Assembly: GCA_013289715.1 (NCBI GenBank) | Contig: JABCZJ010000004.1 | Span: 218,223 to 282,222, forward strand | From: Acidobacteriota bacterium | GTDB lineage: Bacteria > Acidobacteriota > Terriglobia > Acidiferrales > UBA7541 | DNA: 64,000 nucleotides | Reading direction: 5' to 3' | Shown: positions 1 to 9,198 of the stretch, piece by piece | Position numbering within the stretch: position 1 is the stretch's first letter | Layout: each line of letters begins with the position of its first letter | Notes under the pieces: generated by a model | What the model saw: only the letters and a program-made list of their open reading frames with translations | The model's database searches: none | What the model was told of the DNA's origin: nothing | Made by a program: the position numbers and the translations under genes

Positions 1-1918
1 GCTCGTGACCTTCGTCTGCCAGACGTTTGGCTACTTTCGCGGCTCCTACGAGGCCTTCTTCTTCACCCGTGGACCAAACGAACGTCACGTCACGATCTTT
101 CAGCGGGGCGCCGAGCGCCCACACGGCGGAAATGAGCGCGGTATCGCCGACGCGATCGTCAAAGCTGCGTCCATTGGCGCGCGTGCCGAGCAGCGGGCGA
201 TAGGCTTTCGGAATCGTAATGGTGTCGCCGAGATTGATGCCGAGCTTCGCGACTTCTTCGGGAGTGCGCGCGCCGACATCTACGCGAACGGGATTGGTCG
301 AGCCTGGTTGTCCTGCGTCTGTAGGCCACTTGAAATTCGCGGTGTCCCAGCCGTTCGGCAGTTCGACGATTGCGTCGAGGTCGCCTCTTGCGGTGTGCAA
401 GAGCGCGGGATGGCCTGCGAAAAAACTGAGATCGCCGCCGCCACGCCATTCGACTTCGAGGCGGCCGTCTTTGGAGATAGACTTCACGGTGAAGCCGATT
501 TCGTCCATGTGGGCGACGACCAGGATTCGCGGCGTCTTTGCGCTTGCGGCGGCGGTGCCGAGAGGGAGGATGAGATTCCCGGCGTCGTCGGTTTCGGGCT
601 TGGCCCAGGCCGGAAGCAGGCGCGCGACGGATTCGCGAACCGCCACCTCGTGATAACTGACGCCATACGCTTCCACCAATTCACGAAGGATCTCGGTGTC
701 TGGCAGGCGCACGTTCTTGGCAAAGCTTTTCTGACCTCCGTCCTTGGCATCGCCTGAGCTGCCGGATGGTGAACCTTCCATGTAAATATCCAGGAGATTC
801 GCGAGATTCCGCAAATCGCTCGAGTCGATTGTCTCGGCCGGGGTGTCCGTCCACGAAGTAGCGATTGCCAGGTGCGCCCATTTCGCGGGTAACTGCGGCA
901 TGGGCAAATAGCTTTTGGGAAGAATATTTGCGGAGTAGTCGGACGCAAATGGAATTTTGTTCGTGTCGGCCAGCTGCTTTAGTTCGGTGGCAAATGCAGG
1001 GAGCGAACCGTCGGTTTGCTGGACGCCGACAAGCACGCCGCCGCCGGGTTCGCGGTGCGGCGCACGATGCAGCGTTTCCATTTCTGGAATGGGTCCGCCG
1101 GGGAGCAGGCGGCCGACGTAAATCAGCTCGTCGGCTTGGTTTTGCGTGAGAATTCGCTGCAGGCCGCGCGCACCGGTGCGTTGCTGCACGACAAACGCGA
1201 CGGTCAGAGTGCCTTTAATTTTCGCGGGATCGACGCGGCCCAAAAGATCGACGAGCGCGCCGGCTCCGAAACGATCACCGATCGAAGTGCCAGCCATTTT
1301 TTCGCCGGCCAGGTTCATTAAGCGGCGATTGATGACGATGGGATCGAGAACGTCCACACCTGCTTTGCGAGCCTCGGCTTCAGAACCTGCGCCGATATCC
1401 ACGTAGATATTTTCGATGTCGCTGGTCTTTGGTGGATCGGTTCGGCCTGGTTGCAGATGCACGGAAAGGCCCGCGACAACGCCGTCAATCCATTTGCCGG
1501 CGGCCGTTTCGATTCGCACGGGCTGCGCTGAATACATTTCATTGAAAATCGGAGGCAGGCCGCCTTGCGGTAAGCGCTGCACGCGCAGGTAGCCGTCGGG
1601 CGTGATGTCACTGACGACAAAGCCGGGCTCATCCATCGGCGTCACGAGCAGGCGGTGCGGCGCGCCACTGCCAATGGTGACGATCACGTCGCCGAGATTG
1701 TCGGTGGTGGGCTGCAGGCGCTTCAGTTTTGCGCGAATCTTATCCGCGAGCTGATTTTCGTAGCCCGAAACGGCCGGCAAATTGACGAGTTCCTCCAGCC
1801 GATAAGGGAGCCCGCCGTACGAGCTCACATCTTTCGGCGATTGCGCGGCGGTGGGGGAAGAATGCAGAAGGAAACTGCCGAAGAGAAGCCAGCAGATGAA
1901 AACACAGCGACGAATCAT
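1..1918 (-). CDS. Tandem M42-family metallopeptidase (3' part beyond window)
   Basis: Partial gene: it starts at ATG 1918 behind a GAGAGG ribosome site and runs open for 639 codons off the left edge. A signal peptide (about residues 1-26, ending TAAQS) predicts export. Two M42 (glutamyl-aminopeptidase-like) units follow in tandem. The second keeps the metal-binding AHMDE motif (469-473), an FDDR Asp-Asp element and GEEEGL (catalytic/ligand Glu near 619-621). In the first, the equivalents are TPMDE (93-97, His replaced by Pro) and QQ at 245-246 in place of the Glu pair, so it is probably inactive. M42 enzymes are cobalt/zinc aminopeptidases, usually single-unit and cytosolic; an exported two-unit form is unusual. 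The ABC permease gene lies 86 bp upstream on the same strand. Family assignment is firm; substrate is unknown. Confidence 0.85.
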   Translation of the reverse strand, partial: MIRRCVFICWLLFGSFLLHSSPTAAQSPKDVSSYGGLPYRLEELVNLPAVSGYENQLADKIRAKLKRLQPTTDNLGDVIVTIGSGAPHRLLVTPMDEPGFVVSDITPDGYLRVQRLPQGGLPPIFNEMYSAQPVRIETAAGKWIDGVVAGLSVHLQPGRTDPPKTSDIENIYVDIGAGSEAEARKAGVDVLDPIVINRRLMNLAGEKMAGTSIGDRFGAGALVDLLGRVDPAKIKGTLTVAFVVQQRTGARGLQRILTQNQADELIYVGRLLPGGPIPEMETLHRAPHREPGGGVLVGVQQTDGSLPAFATELKQLADTNKIPFASDYSANILPKSYLPMPQLPAKWAHLAIATSWTDTPAETIDSSDLRNLANLLDIYMEGSPSGSSGDAKDGGQKSFAKNVRLPDTEILRELVEAYGVSYHEVAVRESVARLLPAWAKPETDDAGNLILPLGTAAASAKTPRILVVAHMDEIGFTVKSISKDGRLEVEWRGGGDLSFFAGHPALLHTARGDLDAIVELPNGWDTANFKWPTDAGQPGSTNPVRVDVGARTPEEVAKLGINLGDTITIPKAYRPLLGTRANGRSFDDRVGDTALISAVWALGAPLKDRDVTFVWSTGEEEGLVGAAKVAKRLADEGHE

Positions 1919-2004
1919 TCCAGGTTCCTCTCAGTTCCGTGACATTTCCCGCACGATTGGCGAATGTACCGCAACGGGCGGTCCTGCACAAATTCAAATG
2001 CGCG

Positions 2005-3666
2005 TCATGCGCGGCACAGTTCGGTGATCATGGCTTCGCGGCGTTGGAGGACAATCGAGTCAAGGCGTTTGAGGACGAGGAAATAGATCACGATCGCGAT
2101 GGCAGCTAGCGCTGCGAAGATGATGGCTGCTAGCCAGAGATGGTGATACGCGCGGGCTAACAGGATCGCGAGGGCGCACAGGCCCAGGACGGCCGCCTGG
2201 ATTCCGAGGCTCACGAGCGCGGTGACTTGCGACGCGCGCTGGCGGCCTAGCGCGGCTAGATCAACTTTTTTTGGCGTGTAGACTGACAGCAAGTTTCCCG
2301 CCGTCAGGTTCACTACCAGCGCGAAGAATACGCCGGTGAGTGTCGCGAGTACGATGTCCCACGGAGGCGGACGGTAGAGCAGGCTCGCGGCGGCCCAGAC
2401 CAAAACCATTTCGATAACGAGCAGGAGAGAGTGCGTGAGATTTTTGCCCAGCAGGATTTCGCGGAAGCGTAGGGGAGAAACAAAATAGAATTGAATACCG
2501 GCGGCATCGGCGCCGAAGCTGTTGTAAACCAGGTTCGTCAAAATCAGCAGGGTGTAAGCGGCGCCAACCGGGAATGCGAGATCGAAAGCGTGGCCCAGCA
2601 GGCCTCCAGCGCCGTCTGTTTTTCCTGGCGAGAAACGGAAAATCAAAAGCACGACCACAGGCATTACCAGCGTAAACAGCGTGGGACCGCTGCGCGAAAG
2701 ATAATGTATTTCTTTTTCGAGTACCGCAGAAACCGCGCCGCTAACGCCGGGGATGGTCCAGCCTGGTCGAATCTGTTGCTTGGCCATTGGCGCGGCGGTG
2801 CGCGCCAAGGCCTCGCTTAAATTCTCGCCGCGGTATTGCGCGCGCAGGCGCAGATTCAGCAGCCACAGAACCGCCAGCGTGTAGGCGCCGAGCAGGGCGA
2901 ACCAGCCGAGTGCAAGCGGGTATTCTCCGCGCAGAGAGTGCGCGATGATCTCGCCTGCCAATCCCGGAGGGGTCAGCCGCTCAATAGGCAGAGCCTGTAG
3001 GGCGACGCGCGAGACAGCGGGCTGGGAGCGGTTGCCAAAATGGCGGAGCAGCGGTGCGATGAATTGAAATCCGATGACCATGAAAAGAAAGAGCACGCCC
3101 AGGATTTCGCGAGCGCGTCGTTGCGCGAGCCAGCGCTCCATCCAGGTGAACAGCATGCGGGCCAGCAGAATATTGAAGATTGCAAAGAGCAGCAGAACCG
3201 CAGCAGCAGGCACGAATAAGAGCGGCGAGGCGCAGGCGATGCCGATAGACATGCCCAGCAGCCACAGGCTGCTCATCAGCGTGGGGGGATCGAGCGAGCC
3301 ATAGGCGATGCGAATCAGAAAATAGCAAGGAAAGGTGAGCGGAAAACGCAGCAGGTTGGAGGAATCCACATTCTCGGTGAAGGCGCTGGCCATCACCGGA
3401 ACGAATTGCCAGAACAGGAAGACGGGCCAGAGCAGCACGGGAAGCCAATCCGCTCTTCCGCTGTAAACGAAATACCACGCGGTGAAGCCAATGGCGATGG
3501 AGCCCACAATGCCGCCCATGCCGAAGGCCAGAAACGTAAATACGCGCGCGACGATTTCCATGCGGCCGCGAATCGTGCGCATGGAGTTTAGGAAAAGCTG
3601 CCAGCGGACGCGGGCGACGGCGGAAAACTGGCCGCGGGTTTCGGAAGAAAAGGTCAGCCCAGCCAC
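2005..3666 (-). CDS. ABC-2 type exporter, membrane permease subunit
   Basis: A 553-residue polytopic membrane protein with many hydrophobic segments (roughly a dozen, by eye) and no ATPase motifs. Its start overlaps the 3' end of the upstream ABC ATPase gene by 13 bp, so the two are translationally coupled and form one transporter. Length and topology fit large ABC-2 permeases that export drugs, lipids or polymers; the cargo cannot be deduced. A conserved basic-aromatic N-terminal stretch (residues 10-35, including RVRWQLF) precedes the first membrane helix. Confidence 0.85.
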   Translation of the reverse strand: MAGLTFSSETRGQFSAVARVRWQLFLNSMRTIRGRMEIVARVFTFLAFGMGGIVGSIAIGFTAWYFVYSGRADWLPVLLWPVFLFWQFVPVMASAFTENVDSSNLLRFPLTFPCYFLIRIAYGSLDPPTLMSSLWLLGMSIGIACASPLLFVPAAAVLLLFAIFNILLARMLFTWMERWLAQRRAREILGVLFLFMVIGFQFIAPLLRHFGNRSQPAVSRVALQALPIERLTPPGLAGEIIAHSLRGEYPLALGWFALLGAYTLAVLWLLNLRLRAQYRGENLSEALARTAAPMAKQQIRPGWTIPGVSGAVSAVLEKEIHYLSRSGPTLFTLVMPVVVLLIFRFSPGKTDGAGGLLGHAFDLAFPVGAAYTLLILTNLVYNSFGADAAGIQFYFVSPLRFREILLGKNLTHSLLLVIEMVLVWAAASLLYRPPPWDIVLATLTGVFFALVVNLTAGNLLSVYTPKKVDLAALGRQRASQVTALVSLGIQAAVLGLCALAILLARAYHHLWLAAIIFAALAAIAIVIYFLVLKRLDSIVLQRREAMITELCRA

Positions 3667-4511
3667 GAGAGTTCCTGATCGGTGCGGCGCGTGCCGCCGA
3701 CGATGCGCAGGAAAATCTGTTCGAGGGTGAGTTTTGCGCCGGGAGCGGGAGCGGGCGCGTCAATCTCGTGTGGCGCACCGGCGGCGGTGAGTGCGGCGGC
3801 CGCTTGTGCCTCGACGCCGGCACGAAGTTCTTCGAGAGATCCTTGGGCGACCAACTGGCCACGATGGATGATCGCCACGTGACTGCAGAGACGTTCGACA
3901 ATCTCCAGGACGTGCGAAGTGAGAAAGATGGTGGCCCCGCGGGAGATCATATTCTGCAGCATGGACTTGAGCGTGTTGGAAGCAATTGCGTCCACGCCTT
4001 CGAATGGCTCGTCGAGAAAAAGAATTTTCGGGCCGTGAATCACCGCGGCGGCCAGGGCGAGTTTCTTCTGCATTCCGTGCGAATAGTCCGTCACCAGGGC
4101 CTTGGGCTGGTCCACCAGTTGCATGAAATCGAGCAGTTCCGCGGTGCGTTTTGCCGCGGTGACGCGGTCCAGGCCGTACATGCGCCCGACGAAGTTCAGA
4201 TATTCGGAACCGGTTAGCCGGCCGAACAGTGCCATGCCCTCGGGCACGACGCCGATCTGGCGTTTCACAGCGACGGAATCTTGCGTTAGTTCAATGCCGA
4301 GAATCTGCATCCGCCCGGAGGAAGGGGCTAGCAGGCCAGTGAGCATCTTGATGGTTGTGGATTTTCCAGCGCCGTTGGGGCCGAGGAATCCGAAGAATTG
4401 GCCCGGAGCCACGCGCAGGTTTACGTCCTGCACGGCGACCAAATCGCCGAAGCGGCGGGTGAGATGTTCGGTGGAAATCGCGGGGGCGGCGATCGTGGCG
4501 GATGTGCTCAT
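3654..4511 (-). CDS. ABC transporter ATP-binding protein
   Basis: A 285-residue nucleotide-binding subunit that powers the adjacent permease. Walker A GPNGAGKST is at 44-52, the signature is YSHGMQ (143-148) rather than LSGGQ, as is common in ABC-2 exporters, and Walker B ILFLDEP is at 163-169. The D-loop and switch His (TSHVLEI) follow. A C-terminal Ala/Pro-rich tail (about 230-260) is low complexity. The gene overlaps the permease by 13 bp and lies 83 bp downstream of the histidine kinase gene, so the kinase may be co-transcribed with it. Confidence 0.92.
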   Translation of the reverse strand: MSTSATIAAPAISTEHLTRRFGDLVAVQDVNLRVAPGQFFGFLGPNGAGKSTTIKMLTGLLAPSSGRMQILGIELTQDSVAVKRQIGVVPEGMALFGRLTGSEYLNFVGRMYGLDRVTAAKRTAELLDFMQLVDQPKALVTDYSHGMQKKLALAAAVIHGPKILFLDEPFEGVDAIASNTLKSMLQNMISRGATIFLTSHVLEIVERLCSHVAIIHRGQLVAQGSLEELRAGVEAQAAAALTAAGAPHEIDAPAPAPGAKLTLEQIFLRIVGGTRRTDQELSWLG

Positions 4512-4594
4512 GGAATTTCAAACTCTAGCACATCCGCGCTTCGACGCTAGCCGAAGCCGCGTCGCGCCTATCCCGCTGTGCTGCGTAACAGAGG

Positions 4595-6367
4595 CTAGCG
4601 GGTATTGACCGGAGCCGCCGGCAATGTAGACGTCTGCGGAAAAACCGCCAGGATTGCCGGCAATTCCAGGCGGAACGTGCAGCCGCCTTCGGGCCGGTTG
4701 AATCCGGTGATCCGCCCGCCATGCTCTTCCATCACTCCGTAGCAGATGCTGAGTCCGAGTCCCGTACCCTTGCCGACTTCTTTCGTGGTGTAGAACGGGT
4801 CGAACACTTTCTCCGGTTCTTTCATGCCCGGTCCGGTGTCTGAGAATTCGATGACGACGTTGCCGCGTTCGCGCAGAGTGCGAATGAGCAGGACGCCGCC
4901 GCCGGCCGATTCCATTGCATCCACGGCGTTGCTGATTAAGTGGTAGAAAACTTGCAGCAATTGATTCGGATCGCCGCGCACAGCCGGGAGGATGCTACGA
5001 TTCTCCAGCTCGATGCGGATATTCTTCCCGCGCAAATCAAGATTGCGGAGCTGTACCGCGCCGCTCAGCACGCTATTGAGGTCCAGCAACTGTTTTTCGG
5101 CAGGAACCTGTCGCGCAAAACTGAGCAAATTATTGACGAGGTCTTTGGTGCGCCGAGCCTGCTCGCGGATTTTGTCGCCGAGGGTATACGCGCGGGTGTT
5201 CGCGGCGTTTTCGATCGTGAGTACATCGGCATAACCGAGAATCGCCGTTAGCGGATTATTGATTTCGTGCGCGGCGCCTGCGGCAAGTTGACCGAGGGAT
5301 GCCAATTTCTCGGATTGCACGAAATGTGTTTGCAGCCGCTTTACGTTTTCCAGCGATTCCCATAATTCGTGCACCAGTGTGGTGCGCTCCTGATACACGA
5401 GATATTGGCGGAGAAACACCAGAGCGGCTCCGGCGAAAATCGCCACGAGCGTAACGATCAGGCGAAAGCGCCTTACGGAATCCGGCGCGGTACTGGCAAA
5501 CTCATTCCAGGCGGCCAGAATTGGCGCAGCCAGGACGCCCCACATCGCCAGACGAGCCGGCCACTGCGTATCGCGGTGAACAGGCGGTTGCGGCGCTTCC
5601 GGCTCGAACGTTAAACCCTGAGCGATAATTCCCACCGTTCCCAGCCAGACGAAGGAAGCCAGCATGGGCAAGCGGATCAGGCCGCCCCTGTAAGGCAGCA
5701 CGTGACGCATGGCCATGACCGACAAGGTCATTCCCGTGACATACAAAGAAGTTGCGCCGAACAGATGGCCGTAGACGGTGCGCCAGGCTCCACGGGTGCG
5801 CAGGAACAGAAGACCAAAACCAACTGCCACGACCAAATTCTCGATCAGATAGCTGGCGAAATCGCGCGAATGGAATAACGGAGGATTGGGTGAGATTATT
5901 TTCCACGGCATCGCAGCAAAAATATAAATGTAGAGCCACAACATCGCGAGAAGGAGCAGATCGATTAAACCAAAGCGCAGGGTTTCGCGCATCTTTCTGG
6001 CGTGAGGCATCAGGGCCAGGGAGGCAATAAACGGAACGGTGTGCAGAAAAAAGAGTAGATCGGCGATGAAGGGAACTTCGGTATCCAGGTGGAGGCTAAA
6101 CTGGGTGTAAACCACGACAAGGATTCCCGCGAGCCAGAAAGTGCAACCCAGCGCCAGGAGCATCCAGAACCCGTTTTGCCGGCGGTAGCGAGACGCTGCG
6201 TTCCATAACAGGCAGGTATTGGCGAACAACGGAACTACGCACGCGAGGAAATAACTGAGGGCGGCCACGGTGGAATCGCGGGAGGCCAGCAGGGTGACTG
6301 CGGCGTAACCGCCGACAAATAACACCCAAGCACAGGAAATTAGCAACGTCGAACGAGAAACCTTCAT
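4595..6367 (-). CDS. Membrane sensor histidine kinase
   Basis: A 590-residue kinase. The N-terminal ~310 residues carry about eight to ten hydrophobic helices with short loops, a membrane sensor of unrecognised type. A short coiled coil leads into HisKA with phospho-acceptor His367 in AAHEINNPL, then HATPase_c with an N box (LISNAVDAM), G1 (DTGPGM) and G2 (GKGTGLGLSI). The NtrB/ZraS-like H box suggests a partner with a receiver domain, but no regulator is adjacent. Start: ATG 6367 directly precedes the first membrane helix; an in-frame TTG at 6427 would add 20 polar residues but neither has a strong ribosome site. The ABC exporter genes lie 83 bp downstream. Confidence 0.85.
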   Translation of the reverse strand: MKVSRSTLLISCAWVLFVGGYAAVTLLASRDSTVAALSYFLACVVPLFANTCLLWNAASRYRRQNGFWMLLALGCTFWLAGILVVVYTQFSLHLDTEVPFIADLLFFLHTVPFIASLALMPHARKMRETLRFGLIDLLLLAMLWLYIYIFAAMPWKIISPNPPLFHSRDFASYLIENLVVAVGFGLLFLRTRGAWRTVYGHLFGATSLYVTGMTLSVMAMRHVLPYRGGLIRLPMLASFVWLGTVGIIAQGLTFEPEAPQPPVHRDTQWPARLAMWGVLAAPILAAWNEFASTAPDSVRRFRLIVTLVAIFAGAALVFLRQYLVYQERTTLVHELWESLENVKRLQTHFVQSEKLASLGQLAAGAAHEINNPLTAILGYADVLTIENAANTRAYTLGDKIREQARRTKDLVNNLLSFARQVPAEKQLLDLNSVLSGAVQLRNLDLRGKNIRIELENRSILPAVRGDPNQLLQVFYHLISNAVDAMESAGGGVLLIRTLRERGNVVIEFSDTGPGMKEPEKVFDPFYTTKEVGKGTGLGLSICYGVMEEHGGRITGFNRPEGGCTFRLELPAILAVFPQTSTLPAAPVNTR

Positions 6368-6720
6368 CGAAGGGGCACCAGAATAAATCTTAGCGCAGGC
6401 GTAGCGAATTCGGCGGCCAACTTCCAAAATCCATACGAAAGCGTAACGTAAGCGCGGAGATGCTTAGGGCTCGGAGAGGTCGGACCGGAGGCGAAGACCC
6501 TGGCGAAGGAATCTCCGCGCGCTGATAATGTCCCCTAGCTACGGTTCTGCATTGCCGTATTTACTGGGAATCACTGATTTTGTGACACTTGCGACCGGCG
6601 TACAACAGAGAGCGCCAGAGTTCCACGAGGTTCTTGGACTGCTGACTGCTGGAGAGATGGTAACAAAAAGTCTTGCTCAGCAACGGCCGCCTTCTATCAT
6701 CCCGAATTTCGGAGAACTGG
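6368..6720. other. Divergent intergenic region, kinase / NRAMP-like gene
   Basis: About 350 bp between divergent genes. It must hold both promoters. I see a usable ribosome site (GGAG) just before ATG 6721 but no convincing riboswitch, repeat or small gene; in particular the conserved yybP-ykoY (manganese) core was looked for by eye and not recognised. Confidence 0.5.
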
Positions 6721-8043
6721 ATGTCTGAATCAACGGTGAAGGCGGAAACGGCTGCGCGGCTCCGAGACTCTCCCCGGAAGCATAGCCATTTACTTCTGCG
6801 GCTGGGTCCCGGATTGATCACTGGCGCCGCCGATGATGATCCGAGCGGCATCGCGACGTATTCGCAGGTGGGCGCGCAATTTGGCATGGGAATGCTGTGG
6901 ACCATGCTGTTTTCGTTTCCGCTGATGGCCGCGATGCAGGAGATTTGTGGGCGGCTGGGACGGATCACGGGTGCGGGCATCGCGGAGAATTTGCGCAAGA
7001 ATTATCCCAAGCCGGTCCTTTACGGCCTGGTTTCGTTGTTCTGCGCGGCTAATATTTTCAATCTCGGAGCAGACGTTACGGCCATGGGAGCGGCGGCGCA
7101 ACTGGTATTCGGAGGATCGCTGAACGTTTATGTACTGGTGTTTGGGCTGCTGTCTTTGTATCTGGTGGTCTATGTGCCGTACAAGAAATATGTTCATTAC
7201 TTGAAGTGGCTGACGCTGGCCCTCTTTGCTTATGTGGCGACGGCATTCGTGGTGCACGTTCCGTGGAAAATGGCGCTGCGCTCGACGGTAATCCCTTCCG
7301 TCACTTGGACTGCGGATTACTGGATGGCGCTCGTGGCCGTGCTCGGCACGACAATCAGCCCCTACTTGTTCTTCTGGCAAACGTCAGAGGAAGCAGAAGA
7401 CGTGCGTCTGAAAAGGGACGAATCTCCGCTCAAGACACGGCCGGAACAAGCGCTCCCAGAATTTCGCCGGATCTCGCTGGATACGTGGGTCGGCATGGGA
7501 TTTTCGAACCTGGTGGCATTCTTCATTATCCTTACCACCGCGGTAACGTTACACGTAGCGAGCGCGGGCAAAGCCATCGAGACTGCTGCTGAAGCCGCCA
7601 AGGCTTTGCAGCCGCTGGCCGGACATTTCGCGTTTCTGCTATTTGCGCTGGGAATCATCGGCACGGGCCTGTTGGCCATACCGGTGCTGGCCGGGTCCGC
7701 CGCGTATGCCGTGGCGGAAGCATTCCGATGGCGCGCCAGTCTCGAATGCAGACCGCGCCAGGCGCCGAAGTTTTATGCGGTGCTGGCGGCAGCGACGATC
7801 ATCGGAATCGCACTGAATTTTCTGGGGATGAACCCGATACGCGCGCTGTACTGGTCCGCGGTGATCAACGGCGTGGTGGCGGTTCCGCTGATGGTTATGC
7901 TGATGATCATGTCCGCGAACACCGCCATCGTGAAGGAGTTTTCGCTTCCGGTGTATCTCCGTATCGTCGGGTGGGCCGCGACGGTGGTAATGCTGCTGGC
8001 TTCGCTGGCATTTATCGCGAGCAGCATCCGCGGATTGTTTTGA
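6721..8043 (+). CDS. NRAMP-family divalent metal transporter, atypical metal site
   Basis: A 440-residue inner-membrane transporter with about 11 hydrophobic helices. Canonical NRAMP proteins coordinate Mn2+/Fe2+ with Asp and Asn of a DPGN motif in helix 1 and a Met in the MPH motif of helix 6. Here helix 1 reads DPSG (40-43) and the helix-6 motif reads TISPY (211-215), with Ser213 where the Met is expected. Related NRAMP-like proteins with altered sites are known to carry other ions, including Mg2+, so the substrate should not be assumed. Start: ATG 6721 behind GGAG; a TTG 48 bp upstream is less likely. It is monocistronic and convergent with the next gene. Confidence 0.85.
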   Translation: MSESTVKAETAARLRDSPRKHSHLLLRLGPGLITGAADDDPSGIATYSQVGAQFGMGMLWTMLFSFPLMAAMQEICGRLGRITGAGIAENLRKNYPKPVLYGLVSLFCAANIFNLGADVTAMGAAAQLVFGGSLNVYVLVFGLLSLYLVVYVPYKKYVHYLKWLTLALFAYVATAFVVHVPWKMALRSTVIPSVTWTADYWMALVAVLGTTISPYLFFWQTSEEAEDVRLKRDESPLKTRPEQALPEFRRISLDTWVGMGFSNLVAFFIILTTAVTLHVASAGKAIETAAEAAKALQPLAGHFAFLLFALGIIGTGLLAIPVLAGSAAYAVAEAFRWRASLECRPRQAPKFYAVLAAATIIGIALNFLGMNPIRALYWSAVINGVVAVPLMVMLMIMSANTAIVKEFSLPVYLRIVGWAATVVMLLASLAFIASSIRGLF

Positions 8044-8050
8044 CGCCAGC

Positions 8051-8335
8051 TTAGCCGTGCGCCGAGTTGTTCCCCCCGCGGAATTGCTCGACGAGGCGGT
8101 TGTGCTTCTCCGCGCGCTCCCGATATACGGCGCCCATGAGCTGCCATCCTTCCTTCTCGCCTGTGGGTAAACGAGTGGCAGTGTGTTCGCACGTGTCCGC
8201 CGCTTGTTCCCACCAATTGACATTCTCTGCGAGGAGTTCGAGGATTTCCTGGATTGAACTGTCCATGCGTTTCTCCCAAGTTGCATTCACCCGCGATTGT
8301 TCGCTCTGAGCTTTTCCGGTCATTGATACATACAT
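8051..8335 (-). CDS. Small conserved-looking protein, function unknown
   Basis: A 94-residue protein started at ATG 8335 behind GGGAG. It is hydrophilic, mostly helical, with three Trp and one Cys, and has no signal peptide. The middle (SIQEILELLAENVNWWEQA) looks like an amphipathic helix, and the whole could form a helical bundle. I do not recognise a named family. It ends 8 bp from the stop of the convergent NRAMP-like gene and lies 66 bp downstream of another small gene on the same strand, so the two may be co-transcribed. Confidence 0.6.
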   Translation of the reverse strand: MYVSMTGKAQSEQSRVNATWEKRMDSSIQEILELLAENVNWWEQAADTCEHTATRLPTGEKEGWQLMGAVYRERAEKHNRLVEQFRGGNNSAHG

Positions 8336-8401
8336 CGTCGTCTCCCTGTTCTTGCGTAAGTCCTGCCGCCCCATTCCGGCTGGATCTCCTGTTGGCGCCA
8401 T

Positions 8402-8584
8402 TCAATGCTTGGGGTTGCGGATTGTAGTCTTGCTGGCGGCCTTGATTGCAGTCTTGCTCGCGCCCCACCTCTTGACGGATTCATCGCTGCCGAGTTCGAC
8501 CTCATCCGGCGGGCCTTGCTGTGCGAGTATTTTTTCGATGACCGTTTTAGGAACTTGTTCGAAGTACGTTCCGATTGCCTTCAT
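8402..8584 (-). CDS. Small hypothetical protein (60 aa)
   Basis: A 60-residue protein whose start (ATG 8584) is set by a strong GGAGG 8 nt upstream; the frame is open further upstream but without a better start. The N-terminal half (FEQVPKTVIEKILAQ) is helical and followed by an acidic PPDEVELGSDES stretch and a Lys/Thr-rich tail. No family recognised. It is probably expressed with the downstream 94-residue gene, in a stress-gene neighbourhood. Confidence 0.55.
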   Translation of the reverse strand: MKAIGTYFEQVPKTVIEKILAQQGPPDEVELGSDESVKRWGASKTAIKAASKTTIRNPKH

Positions 8585-8767
8585 GATCGAGCCTCCTTCC
8601 CTGCACAGCACCGTAACAGCGTGGCAAGCATACGGGGAGAATCCTTTGGTTGATTCACGTGAGAAGAGGGCATCGTTTAGCGGGATTGCTACGGCGGATA
8701 GCGCGAGTGTTGCAAGAGCCGGCAACGTGGGGTTAATTGTACGGCAGTGTACTTTAAAAAATCTCTC

Positions 8768-8795
8768 TTGACACGCAGAACTGCGCCTGTATAGC
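8768..8795 (+). promoter_or_regulatory. Sigma-70-like promoter for the 8838 gene
   Basis: TTGACA (8768-8773), a 16-bp spacer and TATAGC (8790-8795), ending 42 bp before ATG 8838. It is a perfect -35 with a good -10, placed correctly for the small gene that follows. Confidence 0.5.
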
Positions 8796-8837
8796 ATAGC
8801 GGTGCGTTAGTTATACGTTAGCTTTAGAAGGAGGCTT

Positions 8838-9116
8838 ATGAGCGCAACCCGACAGGTTGCTCACTTCAAAACTGTGGCGCAGTTGGATGTTCCGAATTCG
8901 CGTAATGGCAAGCACAAGAAGATCGTGACGCTGATACTGCGCGACCTGGACCAACTGAAAGAAGGCGCTGCCATCAAGATTCCGTTGGCGGACCTGGGCG
9001 ACTCGAAAGAAAACGTCCGTTCGGCCCTAAATCGTGCGACACGCAAGAGCAAGCGAAGCGTAGCGACAGCGACGGATGATACATTTTTGTACGTTTGGAA
9101 CTCGCATAAGGCTTAA
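8838..9116 (+). CDS. Small basic hypothetical protein (92 aa)
   Basis: A 92-residue protein behind a strong GGAGG ribosome site (about 8828-8834) and a promoter-like sequence at 8768. It is rich in Lys/Arg, with a predicted strand-helix-helix layout; the stretch SKENVRSALNRATRKSKR looks like a nucleic-acid-binding helix, and the C-terminus (DTFLYVWN) like a strand. It could be a small DNA-binding protein, but I recognise no family. It is monocistronic and convergent with the receiver gene at 9199. Confidence 0.6.
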   Translation: MSATRQVAHFKTVAQLDVPNSRNGKHKKIVTLILRDLDQLKEGAAIKIPLADLGDSKENVRSALNRATRKSKRSVATATDDTFLYVWNSHKA

Positions 9117-9198
9117 GCGGCTGAAGTCAACTCCGGGTTCTTTCTGAACAGTAGACGCGTATTGCGTTCGTTCGAAAGCGGGCTGCGCATAGCGGTGG

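Noticed and set aside
5..757. Plus-strand open frame of 250 codons
   Set aside because: It is antisense to the M42 peptidase gene, whose minus-strand frame has clear family motifs and a signal peptide.
4545..4600. Inverted repeat CGCTAGCC/GGCTAGCG between kinase and ABC ATPase genes
   Set aside because: Arms of 8 bp are ~40 bp apart and one overlaps the kinase stop; likely chance.
6368..6720. Metal-responsive riboswitch before the NRAMP-like gene
   Set aside because: No yybP-ykoY or M-box conserved core could be recognised by eye; a covariance-model search would be decisive.
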